Source: PMG-095 sp037200885 (GTDB taxonomy: Bacteria > Myxococcota_A > Polyangia > Polyangiales > Polyangiaceae). Taken from it: a stretch of 64,000 nucleotides of DNA. Below are positions 7,989 through 16,857 of this stretch, one piece after another. The stretch is taken from contig JBBCIN010000003.1 in the NCBI GenBank assembly GCA_037200885.1, forward strand, positions 2,046,001 to 2,110,000. Direction: 5' to 3'. The notes beneath the pieces are model-generated. The model had not been told where the DNA came from. It made no database searches and saw only the letters and a list, made by a program, of their open reading frames with translations. How positions within the stretch are numbered: the first letter of the stretch is position 1; the number at the start of each line of letters is the position of its first letter. The position numbers and the translations under genes are program-made.

Positions 7989-9486
7989 ACCCTCGACCCC
8001 TCGCGCAGAGGCAAAACTCCCGGCGGCGCACGCGGTGGTGATCGCAGGAGGAGGTCCGACCGGGCTGATGCTGGCGGGCGAGTTGGCGCTCGCGCGGATC
8101 GACGTCGCCATCGTCGAACGACGCGAAAGCCAGGAGCTCGCTGGCGCGCGCGCAGGCGGCCTGCATTCACGCACGATCGAAGTGCTCGACCAGCGTGGGC
8201 TCGCCGAGCGCTTCCTCGCGCAAGGGAAGGTCATGCAGGTCGGGGGCTTCGCGATGATCCCGCTCGACATCAGTGATTTTCCGACTCGCCACAACTACGG
8301 GCTCGCGCTCCGGCAGGAGAGCATCGAGCGCACACTGGCTAGTTGGGTCGAGGAGCTTTCGATACCGATCTATCGCGGACTCGAGCTGACCGGCTTTGCT
8401 CAGGACGACACCGGCGTCGACGTCGAGCTGGCAGGCGGGCGTTCGCTCAGGGCGCAGTACCTCGTCGGTTGCGACGGCGGTCGCAGCCTGATCCGCAAGC
8501 AAGCCGGCATCGATTTTCCGGGATGGGAGGCGTCCATTAGTTATCTGATCGCCGAAGTCTCCATGACCGAAGAGCCAGCGTGGGGCCTCCGCCGCGACGA
8601 AAGAGGCGTCAATGGCCTGGGCAAACTGGAGGACGGAAAGCGAGTGCGGGTGGTGTTGAACGAGCCCCACGTCAGGCAAGGCGCCGACCCGACTCTGGAT
8701 GACCTTCGCGAGGCGCTGATCGCACTCTACGGGACCGACTTCGGTGTTCACCAAGTCACGTGGCTCTCGAGGTTCAGCGATGCGGCCAGGCAAGCCGCGT
8801 CCTACCGAGAGAGACGAGTCCTCTTGGCTGGCGACGCGGCGCACGTGCATTCCCCCGCCAGCGGCCAAGGACTCAATCTCGGCGTGCAAGACGCCGTGAA
8901 CCTCGGATGGAAGCTGGGCCAAGTGCTCAACGGCACATCGCTGGACAACCTGCTCGATAGCTACCAGGCCGAGCGGCATCCGATTGCTGCGCGCGTGCTC
9001 AAGAGCACCCTGGCGCAAACGGCGCTCAACCGCGGCGATGAACGGACGAAGGCCTTGCACGAAACCATGACCGAGCTGCTTACCATGGACGCACCTCGCA
9101 AGCGGTACGCCGCGATCATGTCTGGTCTGGACATTCGCTACGAGCTCGGCACCGGACACCCGCTGCTCGGGCGTCGCATGCCCGATCTCGACTTGGCCAC
9201 TGAAGGCGGCTCACGCCGAATGTTCACCCTGCTGCACGATGCGCGACCGATACTGCTCAATCTCGCTGAGCCCGGCGCCCTCGACATCGCGCCGTGGGCG
9301 GATCGGGTTCAACCGGTCGACGCTCGATACGCCGGTGTGTGGGCGCTCCCGGTGCTCGGCGCGGTCGCTGCGCCCTGTGCCGTGTTGATTCGACCCGACG
9401 GATACATCGCTTGGGTCGGAGAGGGCACCGACCACGGCCTGCGTGAGGCACTGACCCGCTGGTTCGGGCCGCCCAATCACGGCTGA
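7981..9486 (+). CDS. FAD-dependent aromatic monooxygenase (PheA/TfdB type)
   Basis: A 501-residue group A flavoprotein hydroxylase. Visible motifs: the dinucleotide fold AGGGPTGLMLAGELA near the start, the DG motif LVGCDGGRSLIRK (about residues 160-172), and the GD motif LLAGDAAHVHSPASGQGLN (about 280). The last 150 residues match the thioredoxin-like tail of phenol-hydroxylase-type enzymes. It would hydroxylate an aromatic or polyketide substrate using NAD(P)H and O2. The start is GTG 7981, inside the end of the AraC gene (8-bp overlap). No other catabolic genes surround it, so the substrate is open. Confidence 0.85.
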   Translation: MPEPSTPRAEAKLPAAHAVVIAGGGPTGLMLAGELALARIDVAIVERRESQELAGARAGGLHSRTIEVLDQRGLAERFLAQGKVMQVGGFAMIPLDISDFPTRHNYGLALRQESIERTLASWVEELSIPIYRGLELTGFAQDDTGVDVELAGGRSLRAQYLVGCDGGRSLIRKQAGIDFPGWEASISYLIAEVSMTEEPAWGLRRDERGVNGLGKLEDGKRVRVVLNEPHVRQGADPTLDDLREALIALYGTDFGVHQVTWLSRFSDAARQAASYRERRVLLAGDAAHVHSPASGQGLNLGVQDAVNLGWKLGQVLNGTSLDNLLDSYQAERHPIAARVLKSTLAQTALNRGDERTKALHETMTELLTMDAPRKRYAAIMSGLDIRYELGTGHPLLGRRMPDLDLATEGGSRRMFTLLHDARPILLNLAEPGALDIAPWADRVQPVDARYAGVWALPVLGAVAAPCAVLIRPDGYIAWVGEGTDHGLREALTRWFGPPNHG

Positions 9487-9567
9487 GCCGATCCTGAGCC
9501 TCTGTGAGTCGTCGACGCGAGACGCGACGGACAGCGTCCGCCGCGCCTCGACCCACCTCAACGGAGG

Positions 9568-10116
9568 TTAGGGCGCATCAACGAGACACCAAACCTGTTC
9601 TTTGTTGTTGTTCGGATCGAACGTGGAGTCGGCGATTACGGGTTGGTTGCCTCGGGGGTCGGCGGTGGTCGTGATCACTTTTTGGCTGAAGGGGTTGGTA
9701 TAACTGGCGAAAACAAAGCAATGCTGGGGGTCTGTCTCACCCGGAATGGTCAAGTCCCCAATGTAACTTCCCCACCAACCTTGGTTATGATTGTCGCTGT
9801 CGTCGTTGTTGCAGAAGTTGTTAGTCAGTTTCGAACTTGCGTTCAGCCCGAGGCACCTATTCGATGTCAGGTGGTTGACGATGTGAAAATACTGGCCGGT
9901 CCCGTCAAAGGCCTCCCCTTCGTGCCAGGTTTGATTCGTGCTCTCGTCGCAGTCCCAGGTGACCACGGCCGTTCCATCGGCGGGATTTGCGCTTTGAACG
10001 CCGAGGCACAAACCCGTTTTGGCATTGCGCATCGTAAAATTCGTGGCGCTGGCTGGTACGGCTACGGCTAGGCTCGCTACTAAACCCAGAAGGCTGACTG
10101 CAAACTTTCCCGTCAT
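9568..10116 (-). CDS. Secreted ricin-type (R-type) lectin-like protein
   Basis: A 182-residue protein with a clear signal peptide (MTGKFAVSLLGLVASLAVAVPASA) followed by a beta-trefoil-like region: MRNAKTGLCLGVQ, CDESTNQTWH (the QxW box) and EQVWCLV at the end. R-type lectin domains bind sugars, usually galactose or xylose-type polymers. AAGGAG eight bases before the ATG at 10116 sets the start; an in-frame ATG nine codons upstream is less likely. No enzymatic domain is attached. A 16-bp palindrome lies 27 bp upstream. Confidence 0.7.
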   Translation of the reverse strand: MTGKFAVSLLGLVASLAVAVPASATNFTMRNAKTGLCLGVQSANPADGTAVVTWDCDESTNQTWHEGEAFDGTGQYFHIVNHLTSNRCLGLNASSKLTNNFCNNDDSDNHNQGWWGSYIGDLTIPGETDPQHCFVFASYTNPFSQKVITTTADPRGNQPVIADSTFDPNNNKEQVWCLVDAP

Positions 10117-10142
10117 CACGTGTTCTCCTTCTTCTGATGTCA

Positions 10143-10158
10143 CGCGGACTGGTCCGCG
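10143..10158. promoter_or_regulatory. 16-bp palindrome upstream of the lectin gene
   Basis: CGCGGACTGGTCCGCG is a 7-bp inverted repeat with a 2-nt centre, 27 bp before the lectin start and 79 bp after the stop of the LuxR-type gene. It could be an operator for that HTH protein, or a hairpin ending its transcript; the small loop favours a protein site. Confidence 0.4.
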
Positions 10159-10236
10159 CGATCCTCCGTCAAGGCCTTCACCGGAACACCTTGTTGGGGA
10201 GCAGCCTGTCCCAAGACTCTGCGCTCGTCATGTCGT

Positions 10237-10566
10237 TCAATAAATGACATGGGCTTCGATCAGACGGTGTCGGCAAGCCTCGTTCCAGATCTCGGAGATC
10301 AGTCGCCGCTTCGACGTGGTCCGAGTTTTCTTGTAAATGCGTTGCCAGAGCGTGCGCACGGTCGACAGGGTGCAAGCGAGCTCCGACGCGATCTCCTTGT
10401 CTTCGGCGCCGCAAGCTGCCGCAAGCGCGACAGCGTGTTCTTTCGGGCTCAACGCCGAATGCAGCGATTTTATCGCCTGGCTCAGGTAGGGCGCGCCGAC
10501 TTGGCTCGACGTGGTCTCGCCCCCGGTCGGCATCAAACGCGTTTGGCTGCCTGCCTTTCGATTCAC
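10237..10566 (-). CDS. Short LuxR-type helix-turn-helix regulator
   Basis: A 109-residue protein made almost only of a LuxR/GerE-type DNA-binding domain. LSPKEHAVALAAACGAEDKEIASELACTLSTVRTLWQRIYKK has the tetrahelical pattern, with recognition helix TLSTVRTLWQRI. No receiver or autoinducer domain is attached, so it works alone or with a partner. The GTG start at 10566 has GGAGGG just upstream. It is on the same strand as, and 120 bp upstream of, the lectin gene. Confidence 0.65.
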   Translation of the reverse strand: MNRKAGSQTRLMPTGGETTSSQVGAPYLSQAIKSLHSALSPKEHAVALAAACGAEDKEIASELACTLSTVRTLWQRIYKKTRTTSKRRLISEIWNEACRHRLIEAHVIY

Positions 10567-10984
10567 GTGTCCCTCCTTGCCCCTCGCTCAGGACAAGCTC
10601 AACACACCATCGCGATCGACGGTCTATAGCCGCGTCTAGCTAGCCGTCAACGAGCGATTTTGTTCGCAACGCGCGAGCTCGCAGCGCAAGAAGCATCCCA
10701 AAGGATCCACGCCCGTGGTTCACCAAAATGCCACGCGCTCGCATGCGCTCGACTGCCACAGTGTTAGCAGCCACGACCGGCGAAACTCGCCAGCTTGCAG
10801 TCCTTACCCGCACCCGGTCGAGTCGCGCACCGCGCCCATAATCCTAACGCTGGTCATCGTCGCACTCTCGTTGCGACGCTCGAGCAGGAGCGCGGTGAAA
10901 GAGTCGAAAGCCCCGAGCGAGAGATACAACGTCGGCTGAAGAAATTGGGTGCGATGCGCCGCAACCACACGTGGACGACTGCGC
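10567..10984. other. Intergenic region without recognisable gene
   Basis: About 420 bp between the LuxR-type gene (its promoter side) and the stop of the barrel protein gene. I see no reading frame with coding character, no tRNA and no strong hairpin. Confidence 0.5.
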
Positions 10985-11836
10985 TCACGGTACTCGGCTG
11001 ACGACGCGACGAAGAAAAGCCTTCTGCCCGACGACGGAAGGGACATCGGAATTGGATGTGGTCCAGGTAAAACCGAGGCGGAATTCTGCAGCCTTCTGCG
11101 GGCCGATCCGCGCGGCCCGAAAGCCCACGTCGAGCGCCAAGGGCTTCTCAGCCGACCAGATCGCGCCCAGCAGCGCAGAGACGGTTTGCTCGTTGCCGAA
11201 TTCGCGTTCGAAGAAGACTTCACTGACCGGTCGCACGATCCATTCGTGCGGCCCCTCCACGATTGCGCCCGTGAAGACGTCGAGCGCGTGCTCGCGGGAG
11301 ACACCCGCCCGTTCGTTGAAGTGAACGCTGCCATAGTCCGCACGGTACGAAAAGATGAGGTTGCCGGAAGCGCCAAATGCACTCGTACCATGCACCTCGG
11401 GCGTCAAGATCCCCATCTCGAGCGCGATACTCGTGCCAGATTTTCCCTGCAAGGTGCCGTCGCGAAGCACATGCTTGAGCATGACATCGGTATCGAGCAG
11501 CGCCGCACGCGGACGGCCATCGAGCGGACCGACCGCGATGCTGCCTTGAAAATCGACGACTAGTTCCGTCGCCGGAAGGATGCCGAAGTTGAGCACCGTC
11601 ACCGGCTCCAGTAGCGACTGTTGCCCTCCGCGATCATACCAATGGACGGGACCTAGCTCGAGCTCGAAGGTCCCAAACTCGGCTACGTCCGCGTCGGTGC
11701 CATCGAACGGACGATAGGCTTCGGCGCTCGACGCGCACAGGAGGATGACCGAGAACAGCGCGCAGGCGATTGCAGAATGTCTGAGTCTCGAGACGCCCGG
11801 TTTGGCACCAAGCCGAAACTCAACGACCGCGCGCAT
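10985..11836 (-). CDS. Exported outer-membrane beta-barrel-like protein
   Basis: A 283-residue protein with a signal peptide (about residues 17-40, AIACALFSVILLCASSAEA) followed by alternating polar/hydrophobic strands typical of a small outer-membrane barrel. The start of the mature part (FGTFELELGPVHW) resembles MetA/phenol-degradation transporter-like proteins. The C-terminal region FRLGFTWTTSNSDVP is barrel-like. The ATG at 11836 is chosen because it places the signal peptide at the N-terminus. It is divergent from the beta-propeller gene at 11899, with only 62 bp between starts. Confidence 0.6.
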   Translation of the reverse strand: MRAVVEFRLGAKPGVSRLRHSAIACALFSVILLCASSAEAYRPFDGTDADVAEFGTFELELGPVHWYDRGGQQSLLEPVTVLNFGILPATELVVDFQGSIAVGPLDGRPRAALLDTDVMLKHVLRDGTLQGKSGTSIALEMGILTPEVHGTSAFGASGNLIFSYRADYGSVHFNERAGVSREHALDVFTGAIVEGPHEWIVRPVSEVFFEREFGNEQTVSALLGAIWSAEKPLALDVGFRAARIGPQKAAEFRLGFTWTTSNSDVPSVVGQKAFLRRVVSRVP

Positions 11837-11889
11837 CGCGTCCAGTGCTACCACGTGCCATGCCAACGCGTGCCAAGCGACAGCAACCT

Positions 11890-11894
11890 GGAGG
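11890..11894 (+). promoter_or_regulatory. RBS deciding a TTG start
   Basis: GGAGG followed by four A residues and TTG (11899) is the only good ribosome-binding site in front of the beta-propeller gene. It argues against the in-frame ATG at 11845. Confidence 0.5.
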
Positions 11895-11898
11895 AAAA

Positions 11899-12933
11899 TT
11901 GAGCTCACCCGAAGATGGCCGCGCCCGGCCTCGCCGGGTTCTCGTCGTGCTGGCGTTTCTCGCCTTTTGCCGCGGGGCTTCGTCTTCGCCAACGCCAACG
12001 CATCTGCCACTGGTTCTGGTAGCCGACGTTCCGCTACCGGGTAAAGCGGCACGCTTCGACTACCAAGACATCGATTCGACGAGGAAGCGACTGTTCATCA
12101 CTCACATGAACGACGCCTCGGTGGTCGTCGCCAGTACGGTCGATGGCTCGTTGATCAAGCTCATTGCCGGCATTCCGACCCCGCGCGGCGTCGTCGTTGC
12201 TGAGGACGCCAAGCGCGTGTTCATCACGAGCTCGCCGAACGAGCTCGTCGTCATCGACAGCGAGTCACTGAAGGAGCTCGGGCGAGTTGCAACGGGACGC
12301 TCGCCCGACGGTGTGGCGTGGGATTCGGAACATCGTATCGTAGGCGTTTCCGATCAGCGTGACGGCGCGCTGTCACTCATCGTGGACTCGGGCATGGGCG
12401 CGCGCAAACAGGTCGCGCTGGGACGCGAAACGGGAAACGTCGTGTTCGACGCCAGGCGCTCTTCGTTCTGGATCACCGTCGTGACCGCGGCCGGACCGGA
12501 TCGATTGATCTCGGTCGACCCGCTTACAGCAAAAGTGGTCGCTACAATTCCAATTCCGGGTTGTTCATCGGCTCACGGGCTACGCATTCATCCGGACGGC
12601 AAGAGCGCACTCATCGCTTGCGAGGGAAATTCAAAGCTCGCGCGCGTAGAGCTGGACGGTCAGCACGGGGTGGCGTTCGCGCCAACGGGATCCACCCCCG
12701 ACGTGCTGGCCATCGATGCCGGCCTCGGATTACTCTATGTGGCCGCAGAAAGCGGCGACTTGAGAGTGTTCGATCTCACCAAGGCGGGTGTCGTGAGTGT
12801 GGGCCGCGAACGCCCCGGCCCAGCCAGCCACTCGGTTGCGGTTGACGCCGTCACGCACCACGTCTTCTTTCCGCTTGCGGTGGGACCGCACGGCACGCCA
12901 GTACTGCGCATCATGCGGCCCGTCGGGATCTGA
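11899..12933 (+). CDS. Exported YncE/YVTN-type beta-propeller protein
   Basis: About 344 residues from the TTG start. After a short Arg-rich region comes a signal sequence (RRVLVVLAFLAFCRGASSS) and then seven-bladed propeller repeats of the YVTN/YncE kind: RLFITHMNDASVVV, RVFITSSPNELVVIDSESL, HGLRIHPDGKSALIAC and LGLLYVAAESGDLRVFDL. Such proteins are periplasmic and bind small ligands, DNA or partner proteins; no catalytic role is evident. Divergence from the barrel gene suggests shared regulation. Confidence 0.7.
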   Translation: MSSPEDGRARPRRVLVVLAFLAFCRGASSSPTPTHLPLVLVADVPLPGKAARFDYQDIDSTRKRLFITHMNDASVVVASTVDGSLIKLIAGIPTPRGVVVAEDAKRVFITSSPNELVVIDSESLKELGRVATGRSPDGVAWDSEHRIVGVSDQRDGALSLIVDSGMGARKQVALGRETGNVVFDARRSSFWITVVTAAGPDRLISVDPLTAKVVATIPIPGCSSAHGLRIHPDGKSALIACEGNSKLARVELDGQHGVAFAPTGSTPDVLAIDAGLGLLYVAAESGDLRVFDLTKAGVVSVGRERPGPASHSVAVDAVTHHVFFPLAVGPHGTPVLRIMRPVGI

Positions 12934-12944
12934 GCGAGCTTGGC

Positions 12945-13772
12945 CTACTTCTTCATTCGCAGCTGCTGCTGCTCTTCCGCCTCGAGATCGGCGAGAGCAC
13001 GGGCGAGTTCGTCTTGTTCGGCGGCGTTCAGCGGCAATGAATCCGCCGCGCCTTGCTCGACGCGGACAGGGGTCGCTTTTTGGGGCTCGGGTTCGGGCGG
13101 AAGCAGCCCCATCTTGCGCTTCAGCGAGGTCAGATCCTCGTCAGCGCCTTTGGTCACTTCGAGCTCGCGAAACTTGTGAGCCAGGGTATCGCCTGAGGCT
13201 TCTTCGTTCAGTTCGGCGTGGGCCTCGGCTTCGGCCTCCATCTGCTCGATGCGACCTGCCATGCGATCGAAGGTCTCGAACGCGCTGGCGTTCTTGAGGC
13301 CGGTCATCGTTTCTTGGATCGCCTTTTGCGCTTCGGCGCGCTTCTTTCGGGCGATGAGCAGGTTCTTCTTGCGCTTGGCTTCCTCGATCTTGTTGTTCAG
13401 CGCGCGGAGCGCAAGCTTCAGTTGGTCGACCGCTTGCTTCTGCTTCGACCACTGCTCTTGAAACTGCTCGGCCAGTGTCTGATGCTCTTTCTTGCGCGCC
13501 AGCGCCTCTTTGGCCAGAGCATCGTCACCGGAGCGCACGGCGAGCATGGCCCGCCGCTCCCATTCCGTAGCATTCGCCGTCTCTTGCTCGACTTGCTTGG
13601 CTAGCCGCTTTTCGTCGGCGATGGACGCTGCCACTTGGCGCTTGGCCTCGAGCAACTGATTGCTCATGTCCAACACGATCTGATTGAGCATCTTCTCCGG
13701 ATCTTCGGAGTTGCTGATCAGGTCATTCAAGTTGCTTTTGAGGAGGCTGGCGAGGCGCGCGAAAATTCCCAT
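12945..13772 (-). CDS. pspA: PspA/IM30-family membrane-stress protein
   Basis: A 275-residue protein that is almost entirely long coiled coil (about 25-215), beginning with the amphipathic helix MGIFARLASLLKSNLNDLI and the family hallmark EDPEKMLNQIVLDM. PspA/Vipp1 proteins are ESCRT-III-like and coat damaged inner membrane. The C-terminus is longer than E. coli PspA, with an acidic helix (LARALADLEAEEQQQ). It is the last gene of a three-gene operon (CDF exporter, YbjN-like protein, PspA) with 18 bp before it. No PspF-type activator gene is nearby. Confidence 0.85.
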   Translation of the reverse strand: MGIFARLASLLKSNLNDLISNSEDPEKMLNQIVLDMSNQLLEAKRQVAASIADEKRLAKQVEQETANATEWERRAMLAVRSGDDALAKEALARKKEHQTLAEQFQEQWSKQKQAVDQLKLALRALNNKIEEAKRKKNLLIARKKRAEAQKAIQETMTGLKNASAFETFDRMAGRIEQMEAEAEAHAELNEEASGDTLAHKFRELEVTKGADEDLTSLKRKMGLLPPEPEPQKATPVRVEQGAADSLPLNAAEQDELARALADLEAEEQQQLRMKK

Positions 13773-13790
13773 GAGTTGTGCCTTGTCGGT

Positions 13791-14195
13791 TTAGGCCGAC
13801 GCCTTCTTGGAGCCAAATTCACGGAGCGTGGGCACTTGATTGGCGAGCGCCATGTCCAGATCCGCGAGCACGGCTTCGAGTTCGTTCAGATCGAGATTCT
13901 TCAGCTCGAGGGCGGCGCTGAGTACGATGTTGCTGCCTTCGATGCCGTAGGCAGCGTGCACGAGCGCGGTCGCGTTGAGCACGAGCAGCTTGTGGAACAA
14001 CGGCGCTGCCGCCGCGTCATCAACGGGGGCAAGCCCGATGTCGACCTGAGCCACGAGCACCGGCGCGGCGACGCGCAGTGCCACCAGCGGCCGATCGGCG
14101 CCCATCGACAGCAGGTAGGTGCCATCCTCCGCCCGCTCGAAACGCCGTTCGAGGCGAAGCAGGTAGCCCTCGAGATCCTCGCTAGACTGAATCAT
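13791..14195 (-). CDS. YbjN / type III chaperone-like small protein
   Basis: A 134-residue acidic protein with the alpha/beta pattern of the YbjN/CesT-like fold: an N-terminal helix (SSEDLEGYLLRLERRFE), a central sheet (VALRVAAPVLVAQVDIG) and two C-terminal helices (LNELEAVLADLDMAL). Such proteins are adaptors or chaperones. The start overlaps the CDF exporter stop by the ATGA arrangement, and PspA follows 18 bp later, so it probably works with PspA in the envelope response. The exact family is uncertain. Confidence 0.6.
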   Translation of the reverse strand: MIQSSEDLEGYLLRLERRFERAEDGTYLLSMGADRPLVALRVAAPVLVAQVDIGLAPVDDAAAAPLFHKLLVLNATALVHAAYGIEGSNIVLSAALELKNLDLNELEAVLADLDMALANQVPTLREFGSKKASA

Positions 14196-15241
14196 GTTGC
14201 TTTGAGCGTACCACGAATCGGCGCGCCGTCTTTGCTCGTGCGGACCAGAACCAAATCATCGGGGGGCGGCGGTTCGGGCTGGATCGTGACGTGCTCGAGT
14301 CCGTATTGGCTCTTCAAGCACTCGGCGACTCCACGACAGACATCGGTGCCGTGGTGGCCGCGCGCGAGGGTCACGTGCGCGGTGAGCGCGTCGAAACGCT
14401 CGGAGATGCGCCAGACGTGCAGGTCGTGAACCGACGCGACCCCGGGGCACTTGGCGATCATGCTCTGGATCGCCGTCACATCGAGGTGCGGCGGTGCGCC
14501 CTCGAGCAAGATGGCCGTGGTTTCGCGCAGCACGCGCCAGCCGCTGAAGGCGACCAGCACGGCGATCAAGGCCGAAAGCACCGGATCGGCGCGGGTCATG
14601 TTCCACAACAATACGGCCAGCGCGGCCAAGATTGCACCGACCGATCCGAGCGCATCGGTGAGGACATGCGCCAGCGCGGCGCGCACGTTCAGATTGCTCT
14701 GCCCGCGCATCAGCAGGAACGCGACGAGTAGATTGACGAGCAGGCCGGCCACGGCGGTGACGAGCATCGGTTGGCCGTGGATCTCCACCGGCGACATCCA
14801 ACGTTCGATCGCCTCCTTGACGATCAGGAGGCTGACGAATGCCAGCGTAATGCCGTTGACGAACGCGGCCAGGACCTCCGCGCGCCGCAGGCCGAAGGTA
14901 CTTTTGTCCGTGCGTGGCTGATCGGCGAAATGCTGGGCCACGAGGGCCAGCACCAGCGCGCCCGCGTCGGCCAACATGTGGCCGGCGTCCGCGAGCAGAG
15001 CCAAGCTGCCGCTCCAGAAGCCGACCCCCAGCTCTACCACCATGAAGGAAGCGGTGATGACGAGAGCCAGGACCAATGCGCGCTTGGGGCTGGCTTGCAT
15101 GCCGTGCCCATGGCCGTGCCCGCCACCATGGCCATGACCGTGATGGGAATCTTGGTCGTGCGAGCCGCTCACCTCCGAAGCAAAGCATCGAACCCCGGGC
15201 TTGGAAAAGGCAAGCGCGAACTCTGCAAGATTCAAGGGCAT
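14192..15241 (-). CDS. Cation diffusion facilitator (CzcD/ZitB-like Zn/Cd/Co exporter)
   Basis: A 349-residue CDF transporter. A His-rich cytoplasmic segment (HHGHGHGGGHGHGHG, about 33-47) precedes six membrane helices. Metal-site motifs are visible in helix II (LLADAGHMLADA) and helix V (AHVLTDALGS), which form the HxxxD tetrahedral site. A C-terminal ferredoxin-like domain (about 260-330, VHDLHVWRISE) completes it. It exports divalent metals using protons. ATG 15241 has no clear RBS; an in-frame GTG at 15172 preceded by GGAGG is a plausible alternative that still keeps the His stretch. First gene of the CDF-YbjN-PspA operon. Confidence 0.85.
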   Translation of the reverse strand: MPLNLAEFALAFSKPGVRCFASEVSGSHDQDSHHGHGHGGGHGHGHGMQASPKRALVLALVITASFMVVELGVGFWSGSLALLADAGHMLADAGALVLALVAQHFADQPRTDKSTFGLRRAEVLAAFVNGITLAFVSLLIVKEAIERWMSPVEIHGQPMLVTAVAGLLVNLLVAFLLMRGQSNLNVRAALAHVLTDALGSVGAILAALAVLLWNMTRADPVLSALIAVLVAFSGWRVLRETTAILLEGAPPHLDVTAIQSMIAKCPGVASVHDLHVWRISERFDALTAHVTLARGHHGTDVCRGVAECLKSQYGLEHVTIQPEPPPPDDLVLVRTSKDGAPIRGTLKAT

Positions 15242-15298
15242 TTTGCGGGAGGAAGCGCGAGCGACTTGCGCCCGAAAGGCGTCTGAGTAGGCTTGGCC

Positions 15299-16753
15299 AT
15301 GTTTGACAAGAACTTGCGCGAGTGCCTGACGTTCGACGATGTCATGCTCGTACCCGCGTACAGCGAGGTCCTGCCGACCGAGGTGGACGTTCGCACGCGC
15401 CTGACCCGCACGATCGAGCTAAACATCCCGATCGTGAGCGCCGCGATGGACTCGGTGACCGAGGCCCGCTCTGCGATCGCCCTGGCGCGCCAGGGTGGCA
15501 TCGGCATCATCCACAAGAACTTGCCGCCCGCCGCGCAGGCCGAACAAGTCGACCGCGTGAAGCGCGCGGAGAGCGCGATCATCCTCGATCCGGTGACGGT
15601 GCGGCCCTCGCAGTCGCTCCGTGAGGCGCTGACCGTGATGCGCCAGCACGACGTGTCCGGGGTGCCGGTGGTCGAAGGTGACTCACCGGTGGGCATCCTG
15701 ACCGCGCGCGACATTCGCTTCGAGAAGAACCTGGATCAGCCGATCAGCGCGCTGATGACGACCAAGCTGGTGACCGTACCGCCGGGCTGCCAGCCAGAAG
15801 CTGCGCGCGAGCTCTTGCACAAGCACCGCATCGAGAAGCTCCTCGTGGTCGACAATGGCAAGCTCGTCGGTCTGATCACGATCAAGGATTTGCTGCAGGC
15901 CGAACGCAATCCGCTGGCCGTCAAAGACGATCGCAGCCGGCTGCGCGTCGGCGCTGCGATCGGCCCGGGCTCGGATCGCGAAGCCCGCAGCGATGCGCTG
16001 GTCGAAGCGGGAGTTGATTTGCTCGTGCTCGATACCGCTCACGGCCACCACGTCGGCGTGATCGAAGCCGTGCGCGCGACCAAAAGGCGCCACCCGAACG
16101 TACAGCTCGTGGCCGGAAACATCGCCACCGCGGACGCGGCAAAGATGCTCATCGACGCGGGAGCCGATGCCGTCAAGGTCGGCATCGGGCCGGGCAGCAT
16201 TTGTACCACGCGCATCGTGGCCGGCATCGGCGTGCCGCAAATCACGGCCATTGCCGACTGCGTGGAGGTTGGGGAGCGCAACGGCATTCCAATCATCGCC
16301 GATGGCGGCATCAAGTACTCGGGGGACGTAACCAAGGCGATCGCGGCCGGCGCCTCCGCCGTGATGATCGGCTCGCTCTTCGCCGGCACGGACGAAGCCC
16401 CGGGTGAGCTCGTTTTGTACCAGGGTCGCAGCTACAAGCAGTACCGCGGCATGGGCTCGCTCGGCGCGATGAAAAAGGGCAGCAAGGACCGCTACGGTCA
16501 AGGCGGCACCGCCGACGAAAAGCTGGTTCCGGAAGGCATCGAGGGCCGCGTGCCGCACCGTGGATCGCTCGCCTCGATCATCGGCCAACTCGTCGGCGGC
16601 CTGCGTGCCGGCATGGGTTACACCGGATCGAAAACCATTTCGGATTTACGCAACAACGCCAAGTTCATCCGCATCACCGGCCAGGGCCTGCGTGAGAGTC
16701 ACGTGCACGACGTGATGATCACCGAAGAGGCGCCCAACTACCGCAGCACCTGA
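15299..16753 (+). CDS. guaB: Inosine-5'-monophosphate dehydrogenase
   Basis: A 484-residue enzyme of normal length. It converts IMP to XMP with NAD+, the committed step of GMP synthesis. Two CBS domains (about 90-205) are inserted in the TIM barrel. The catalytic loop GPGSICTTR gives Cys302, and the phosphate-binding stretch ADGGIKYSGD and the flap region YRGMGSLGAM are intact. The ATG at 15299 fits the family start (MFDKNLRECLTFDDV). It is monocistronic and followed 3 bp later by a strong hairpin. guaA is not adjacent. Confidence 0.95.
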   Translation: MFDKNLRECLTFDDVMLVPAYSEVLPTEVDVRTRLTRTIELNIPIVSAAMDSVTEARSAIALARQGGIGIIHKNLPPAAQAEQVDRVKRAESAIILDPVTVRPSQSLREALTVMRQHDVSGVPVVEGDSPVGILTARDIRFEKNLDQPISALMTTKLVTVPPGCQPEAARELLHKHRIEKLLVVDNGKLVGLITIKDLLQAERNPLAVKDDRSRLRVGAAIGPGSDREARSDALVEAGVDLLVLDTAHGHHVGVIEAVRATKRRHPNVQLVAGNIATADAAKMLIDAGADAVKVGIGPGSICTTRIVAGIGVPQITAIADCVEVGERNGIPIIADGGIKYSGDVTKAIAAGASAVMIGSLFAGTDEAPGELVLYQGRSYKQYRGMGSLGAMKKGSKDRYGQGGTADEKLVPEGIEGRVPHRGSLASIIGQLVGGLRAGMGYTGSKTISDLRNNAKFIRITGQGLRESHVHDVMITEEAPNYRST

Positions 16754-16756
16754 CTG

Positions 16757-16789
16757 GGCCGCCGAAGGCTACGACGCTCTTCGGCGGCC
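16757..16789 (+). terminator. Terminator hairpin after guaB
   Basis: A perfect 11-bp stem (GGCCGCCGAAG at 16757 pairing with CTTCGGCGGCC at 16779) with an 11-nt loop begins 4 bp after the guaB stop. There is no following T-run. Confidence 0.65.
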
Positions 16790-16800
16790 TCGTGACCATC

Positions 16801-16850
16801 AAAAAAACCTCGGCTCAGTGGCTGGCCCACCTCTTCGAGGCCCAGCCTGC
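16801..16850 (-). terminator. Intrinsic terminator of the five-gene minus operon
   Basis: Read on the minus strand, GGCTGG pairs with CCAGCC around a partly paired GC-rich centre, and the hairpin is followed 12 nt later by seven T residues (16801-16807). It begins within 15 bp of the stop of the Kazal gene and ends the minus-strand operon. Confidence 0.65.
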
Positions 16851-16857
16851 CGCTGGA

